Of a stretch of 64,000 nt of DNA, positions 58,952-64,000 are shown one piece after another. The stretch comes from Pholiota molesta (lineage: Eukaryota; Basidiomycota; Agaricomycetes; Agaricales; Strophariaceae). The DNA lies in contig JACGCK010000077.1 of assembly GCA_014925825.1 (NCBI GenBank), positions 124,001 through 188,000 on the forward strand, in the 5' to 3' direction. The notes beneath the pieces were generated by a model. That model had not been told where the DNA came from and did no database searches. It saw only the letters and a list, made by a program, of their open reading frames with translations. The position numbers and the translations under genes are program-made. How positions within the stretch are numbered: position 1 is the stretch's first letter; each line of letters opens with the position of its first letter.

Positions 58952-60768
58952 CTCCGTATGTCCGCGCCACCCTTATACTACTTACTTAATAGCAATCAAA
59001 ACGACTAAACACGCGCGCGCACATATCCAATTCTCGGATCCCACTGTCACCCCATCGCCTCGCCTCCCGCCCCCCGTCCGGCGCCCGCAAACGCTGGCCT
59101 CGTCAGCGCTTCAAGCATCAGCTTCAGCCCCTGTCTACTCTTGCACTATCCGATCGATCATGATCGCTCCATGCGGCCCTACGGTGACATAAAGTCCGAG
59201 CTAGCCCTAGCTAGGCAAAAGCTCGGTGGCATAAACAACATTTAGCACAGATCAGCACACTATCTAAATTAGCCCACTAATTGGCCTGCATTAACGCGGC
59301 TCTTCACATCCTAGATTACACACCCCTACGAACACGGACAGACCCCAAGAATAGTCCAAATCCCAGAGTACTTCAGACTGAGCGAAACGCGACGGACGCG
59401 GTGTGTTTTAATGAGATTATATTGTGTTCGGTTATTTTTATGCTCTTGCATAAGTAGGCAGTAGTAATATACCCCTTCATGCCATAGATGAACTCGCAGC
59501 AGATATCCGATGCCTGCAGGTGACGCGAATGATTTACTCTAGACCATACACATACATGAATACAAGGGCGGCCCCATACATCAGCATCAACATCCAGCCA
59601 CAAAACCATCCACTCTGCCGCTTCAGACTCGAACCGTACCCGGAATAAAGCCATCTAATACCACCCCCACCACCACTACCATCCAGTCTAAGATCCTCTA
59701 GATCCTCTAGAGCCGCAGGGCCACTAAACATCGACGTTGATCAATCACTCTGTTCGCCAACTCTGCTGAGTTGGACATACTTACACCTCGACAGACCCCA
59801 AGTACAAATCGGGGATCCCATACAGATCAACTCACCCCCCCGCCGCGGCCCCGCACCTACGTAGCCCCGTCCACCCAAGTACATCCCGATTCCCACCACA
59901 CATAAGTAGAAGTAAGTTAAGTACCTAGCAATCCCCGCGTCGGCGCGTCCATAGATCTCCGGCCCCGCGCTAGTACCGTGCCCAAAGCAGGCCAGATGCC
60001 CCTTGAAGCTTGAAGCTTGAAGGCTTGAGACTTGGAGCTTGATGCAGGCAGGCCGCAATACATACATAGCCATCTGGTCCATGACATGAGGAGAATGTGT
60101 CTTCCCTAAGGTCCGGGACGCGCCTTCCACACTAAGCGCTGCCAATAAAACATGGACGGAAACGCTGCCTCGTTCCCCAGAGCGAAGGCGTGTCGCGGAT
60201 GGATATAGTATCAGTGTCGTTCGAAACGAGCCGTTACTTTTCTCAGTATGTAGTCCTCTACATACCCGACTGAACCGCGCGCCCAAAAAAAAAATTCGCC
60301 CAGACCCCCTCGTCCAAATACGTGAAAGTAATTCCCCGCTCGAGTAAGTACCCAACCTCAAGCGCTTATCCGATGGGAGCTAGGTAAGAATCTATGAGCA
60401 CTTACACACGGATCGTGACTATCAGATCAACCTAGAGCACATCAGAAAGCTATTAGCAAGCTATTAGTATCAGTATCGAATGTATATTGAATCACGCGTT
60501 CGAGACAGGCGCTCAAGCGCTCAAGTGCAGAGACGGCCCGGGCCGCGGGCGCTAAAGCACGCAGCCCTCCATATCCTACTCGCCCAGTCATTCAACGCAC
60601 CTACGACGCCAAGTGCATCTTAACCGATAAATCCAGTATTGTCTGTACCGTCGGGCGCATATAAGAGAGATCCATAACACATCAACAAAAACACGAATAC
60701 AATCATATTCAAAACAGGTGTTTCTGCACGGACCAGCACATTCCCTTCCATAAAATCCATTCAAGTAT
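58952..60768. other. Intergenic stretch, no gene recognised
   Basis: About 1.8 kb with only short or shadow frames (longest 206 codons on the minus strand, 59741-60361, without recognisable motifs and with odd composition). Small repeats occur: AGATCCTCT in tandem near 59692-59715 and TTGAAGCTTGAAGC near 60004-60030. The last few hundred bases are probably the 3' UTR of the minus-strand gene that ends at 60769. Confidence 0.45.
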
Positions 60769-62291
60769 TCACACGCCTCCAGCCGACGCCGGCGCCTTCA
60801 CCTCCATCGCATGCCCGTCGATCGTCCTCAACCACCCCGGGCGGCTCTCCAGCGGCACCGATGCATGCCGCGTCGTCGCTGGGTCCCCGTACTGCCTCAC
60901 GTCCTCTGCGTACACCCGGCCGAACGCGCTAACAGGTCACAGAAGAAAAAAAAAAAGAAAGCGTCAGCTTTCAAGAAGCTGCCCGAAAGAACGGAGGGCG
61001 CGACTCACTTGGAAAGCTCGATGGAATCCGCCGATCGCGCACGCGCTCTCGCGAGGGTCTCGTCCACCGCCATCCAATAGTCCGCGGTGGGACAGGTGAC
61101 CAGACAATGGCGCTACGCGATGTCGATGTGAATGTCAGGACCGAGACCGGGATAATGGTTGAGAATAGGAAGAAGCGGGTGGAGACTCACCAGGAAAGCC
61201 ACGCGCATCCAGAGCTGCAGGGTGGGCGGGACGGCGGTGTGCGCGATGAGCGCGTGCGTGAGGTCGGCGACGTTGCGCGTGGGCGCCGCCTTGTCGTTCG
61301 GCGCCCCCAAAGAAGCTTGGATCTGGGAGACGACTCGGCGGTTAGCCTGCCACCGTCTTATAAACATTGGATTGCCTACCTTTTGCTTGATCACCGCCCG
61401 GAATGAGGTCAACTGATTGGAGATGGAAGACAGCACCTCATTCACTTGGAGCACACCCTTTTCAGGGGGCAGGTCGGCGACGTTGAGGTCCTCCATAGCT
61501 TTCTGCAAAGCCAGCAGGTGAGTGAAAATCCAACCGACGAAACTGAATACCAGCTCAGCACATACCAGGATCTGCTCTGCACAGTTACCGCGATACGCGG
61601 TAATATTCGGCGAAAGCAGGAAGGCCTTCACATATGAGCCAATAGTTTTCTTTGCGGGACCCAGTCAATGGAAGTAGTCAGGAATAAAGAACGACGCGCA
61701 CCTTGAGCTCGTCAGAGAGGGTCCAATTCCCAGGCCGGTGTGTCTGCTTGAAGAGGTCCCGTATCTCAAGTAACAGCACATATTGAAGAGCATCGCGTTC
61801 TTCAGCATTTTCAGTCTGAACAAATGTTAGCAGAGTCCAGAAGTAAAAAAAATCAAATACATTGCAAAAGCGATCCAACTGTGCTTCGGCACCAGGGCTG
61901 AGTTGAGTAGTGCGCTTGAAGAGGTTGCCGAAGTGGGACAATCCTGTGTTGGGTGTTGAGGAACCGGTTGCTGGCGAAGGCGGAACAGGCTGTCGAGCCC
62001 CATTTTCGTCTTCGATGAGTTGAGGAGTGCGCTTGGCAATGTTGCCGAAGTGGGGCGATCTCGCGTTGAGCAATGAGGAACCGGTTGCTGATGCTTGCGG
62101 TTGTACAGGTTGACGAACCCCATTTTCATCCTCGATAGCATCCGCGACATTGATCGTCAGATTCAAAGTCTATTATATGATAAGCAAGAACTTCGGAGCT
62201 GTACAACGCAGATTGCACTCACCAGTGAGCTGCGGTCATCAGCAGGAATGATGATGTCGATGGAACGATTTTCTATGTGTTGAGTAGCCAT
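60769..62291 (-). CDS. Uncharacterised eight-exon protein
   Basis: Exons 62291-62223, 62169-61861, 61815-61702, 61649-61566, 61502-61380, 61322-61191, 61112-61009 and 60928-60769 join to 365 codons. It starts MATQHIENRSIDIIIPADDR. A Pro/Ser/Asn-rich linker contains a tandem duplication of about 35-40 residues: IEDENGVRQPVQPQ and IEDENGARQPVPPS, each followed by ATGSS...HFGN and KRTxQL. The C-terminal half is helical and conserved-looking (EERDALQYVLLLEIRDLFKQ; SYVKAFLLSPNITAYRGNCA; LTSFRAVIKQK; LTHALIAHTAVPPTLQLWMR; ADYWMAVDETLARAR). I recognise no named domain; it resembles the lineage-specific proteins of unknown function common in Agaricomycetes. All eight exons agree in phase, so the gene model is good even though the function is not known. 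Confidence 0.78.
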
Positions 62292-63442
62292 CTGAGGGAG
62301 TCGCAGACAATAATGACCACAATGTCGAGACAAGGTTTAAATACATTTTGCCTTGGAAAAGCGTTAAAGGGATGCGGTGGCTCGGAGGAAAGCAACAGGC
62401 CACAAAGCCACAACAAAGTGAAGCGGTGCTTAGACTGATTCCTGAGCGAGGGCCGTGTCACTGCTTCTTTATGCAACCCAAATGTGAGGTGGGCCCAAGC
62501 CCAAGACCACGAGGATACGCCGATATTTCCATCGCAAGGAAGTACATACGAGAATGATGAAAGTGAAAGAGAGAGAAAAATAGCCGATAGTCACCACCGT
62601 AGTGGGACTCGGCCTATCCCGAAACAGACTTGGTGGCCTGAGGCCAGATGGGCCACCCGCCCTCCTCCCTTTTTCTTTGTTCAAAATTTACAGGGCCGTA
62701 GGATAGGTTACCGTTTGTACTGTGTCACAGTGCCACTCAATAATTTTTTTTTCTCGGTTGAATTCTGGCTTATGCCATTATTCGGTCGGATCATGTCGTC
62801 TGAGTCCGAGCTCACTGTAACATCGCCGTTTTGACGCTCAGATATATTCCGCGTAAACTCGTCGAAAATATATTATCTAGGTGTAAGTAGGTCTCAACAA
62901 TAAATCCCTCATCGCAAAAAAAATTACACATACAGCCTCTCGAAGTCCTGCAGTCCAGATCAAAAAGCAGTAAATGCCAAGAATGAACGAGCGACACCTT
63001 CGTAGATTGAAGGAAAGAGGCGGAAGAGCCATGTATCTAACTGCATATTTTAACGACCAACACATATCAAAGACGTATATGCTACCCATCAACAAAAGGC
63101 CGACAAGGGAAAAGGAAAAAAAAGCAAGAAAGATCGGCCAGATGTATTAGAAAGGGGTCACGAGGGCAACCAAAACCAAAACCAGAAAAAAATGGAAGGG
63201 TCAAGGTAACGGTAAAAGTATGAAAAAAGAGAGAAAGAAAGAAAGAAAATGCGAAACCATAAGAAAGAGAAGACAAAGAGAGGAAGGGATCGTCCATGCC
63301 TGTGCTGTGCTATGCTAAATGTAATAGTAATAGTAAATATATGCATCCGAGAGCGAGTCGTCGTACGTGCGCGCGTCATTATCAACCAACCAAAAAACCC
63401 CCCACTAAAAACTGTCCATCCACAATCCACACCCGCCCCGGC
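62292..63442. other. Intergenic stretch, no gene recognised
   Basis: Holds the promoter side of the uncharacterised gene and the 3' UTR side of the next minus-strand gene. The stretch 63100-63290 is strongly A/G-rich on the plus strand (C/T-rich on the gene strand). No frame in it has coding features. Confidence 0.5.
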
Positions 63443-64000
63443 CTAATACCGCTCCCCGCTCCCAGGCGGGTACCGCTGCCCCCCCTTCGCGCCGTACAGC
63501 TGCTGCCCACTCACGCCCCCAACCAGGCTCGGCGCGTTCCCCCCGGGCCCGCCGCCGCCGCCCGACTTGTACCCGGGATACGGGATGCCGCCCCCGTGCT
63601 GCTGCTGCTGCTGTCCGCCCGAGAAGCTCGACGGGTACCCCGGCAGTGGCGGGGGTACAGGGTACCGCTCCGCGGACGAGGAGTCCTCGTCGTAGTCCCC
63701 GCCAGACGGCGCGAGGAGCGGGTCCTTGACTTCCCAGACCGCGGCCTTGGAGCCGACGGAGAATTCAAGGTCTTCGCGCTGGAAAAGGGGGAGGATGTCA
63801 ATATGGGTTTGGGATGCACAGGAGAAGAGATGGGGGAGGGCAAAGGATGAGAATATGTGGGGTGCAGGATATACTTGGGTGAAGATAGATGCCCACATTA
63901 TGACCCGACAATAGAAGGTGCTTCAATGGTCGTCGCGCAGTGTCCCAGCATTGCAAAGACGACAATCATCGAGCACCCAATGATGGATCCAGATGCGCAT
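63443..64000 (-). CDS. 3' end of a probable membrane protein gene (partial)
   Basis: The terminal exon 63778-63443 is preceded by a clear CCTTTTCCAG acceptor and a GTATAT donor at 63874, joining [10 protein letters not shown] in phase 0 to [19 protein letters not shown]. Then come an acidic stretch ([14 protein letters not shown]) and a low-complexity tail rich in Pro, Gly, Gln and Tyr, ending PGSGERY. A second upstream exon near 63900-64000 is likely, but its boundaries are unclear and the gene runs off the window. The hydrophobic segment before the last intron and the disordered cytosolic-like tail suggest a multi-span membrane protein; the family cannot be named from this part. Confidence 0.6.

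Noticed and set aside
1..64000. CRISPR arrays, prophage or bacterial operons
   Set aside because: No regularly spaced direct repeats or intron-free co-directional gene runs; every firm gene is spliced and fungal in type.

Overview
The window reads as nuclear DNA of a filamentous basidiomycete, most likely a mushroom-forming Agaricomycete. Genes are cut by many 50-75 nt GT-AG introns. The protein set is eukaryotic and fungal: a PHO80/CLG1-type cyclin, the meiotic ZMM protein SPO22/ZIP4, the TRAPP subunit TRS33, the N-end-rule ligase UBR1, HET-domain proteins and a PH-CRIB Cdc42 effector. No bacterial operons, rRNA genes, CRISPR arrays or convincing functional tRNAs were seen.

Layout. Positions 1-5.7 kb hold no gene I can recognise. 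A cyclin gene (+) lies at 5.75-10.2 kb, followed by about 6.7 kb of gene-poor, AT-richer DNA with a 587-bp MITE-like element at 14.66-15.24 kb. At 16.9-17.6 kb (-) is a small glycine-rich membrane protein gene, divergent from SPO22 (+, 17.97-22.76 kb); the shared promoter carries E-box and MluI-box sequences. A confusing stretch of short coding-looking exons on both strands fills 22.8-25.4 kb. TRS33 (-) and UBR1 (+) start only 74 bp apart, and UBR1 runs to 32.4 kb.

From 32.8 to 57.3 kb the DNA is a tandem segmental amplification. The recurring unit is: decayed internal fragment of UBR1 (+), HET-domain gene (+), decayed fragment of a PH-CRIB-PH gene (-), unidentified module X. Four HET genes (called HET1-HET4 here) keep long open frames with a shared 6-7 exon architecture. 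The passenger fragments are scrambled, deleted and full of stops. The only complete PH-CRIB-PH gene closes the array at 55.7-57.3 kb. Younger insertions mark single units: a 342-bp foldback element before HET1 and a roughly 0.9-kb insertion before HET3.

The right flank (57.5-64 kb) has a 991-bp terminal-inverted-repeat element with TA at both ends, a tRNA-like/SINE-like segment, an uncharacterised eight-exon gene (-) and the 3' end of a probable membrane protein gene (-) cut by the window edge.

How the genes relate: the single-copy genes are housekeeping functions with no obvious shared pathway (cell-cycle or phosphate cyclin, meiotic crossover, vesicle tethering, protein turnover). The HET array is the accessory part. 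HET domains act in self/non-self recognition and cell death on fungal fusion, so repeated duplication with retention of the HET genes and loss of their neighbours fits an expanding allorecognition repertoire. That role is inferred from the family, not shown by this sequence.
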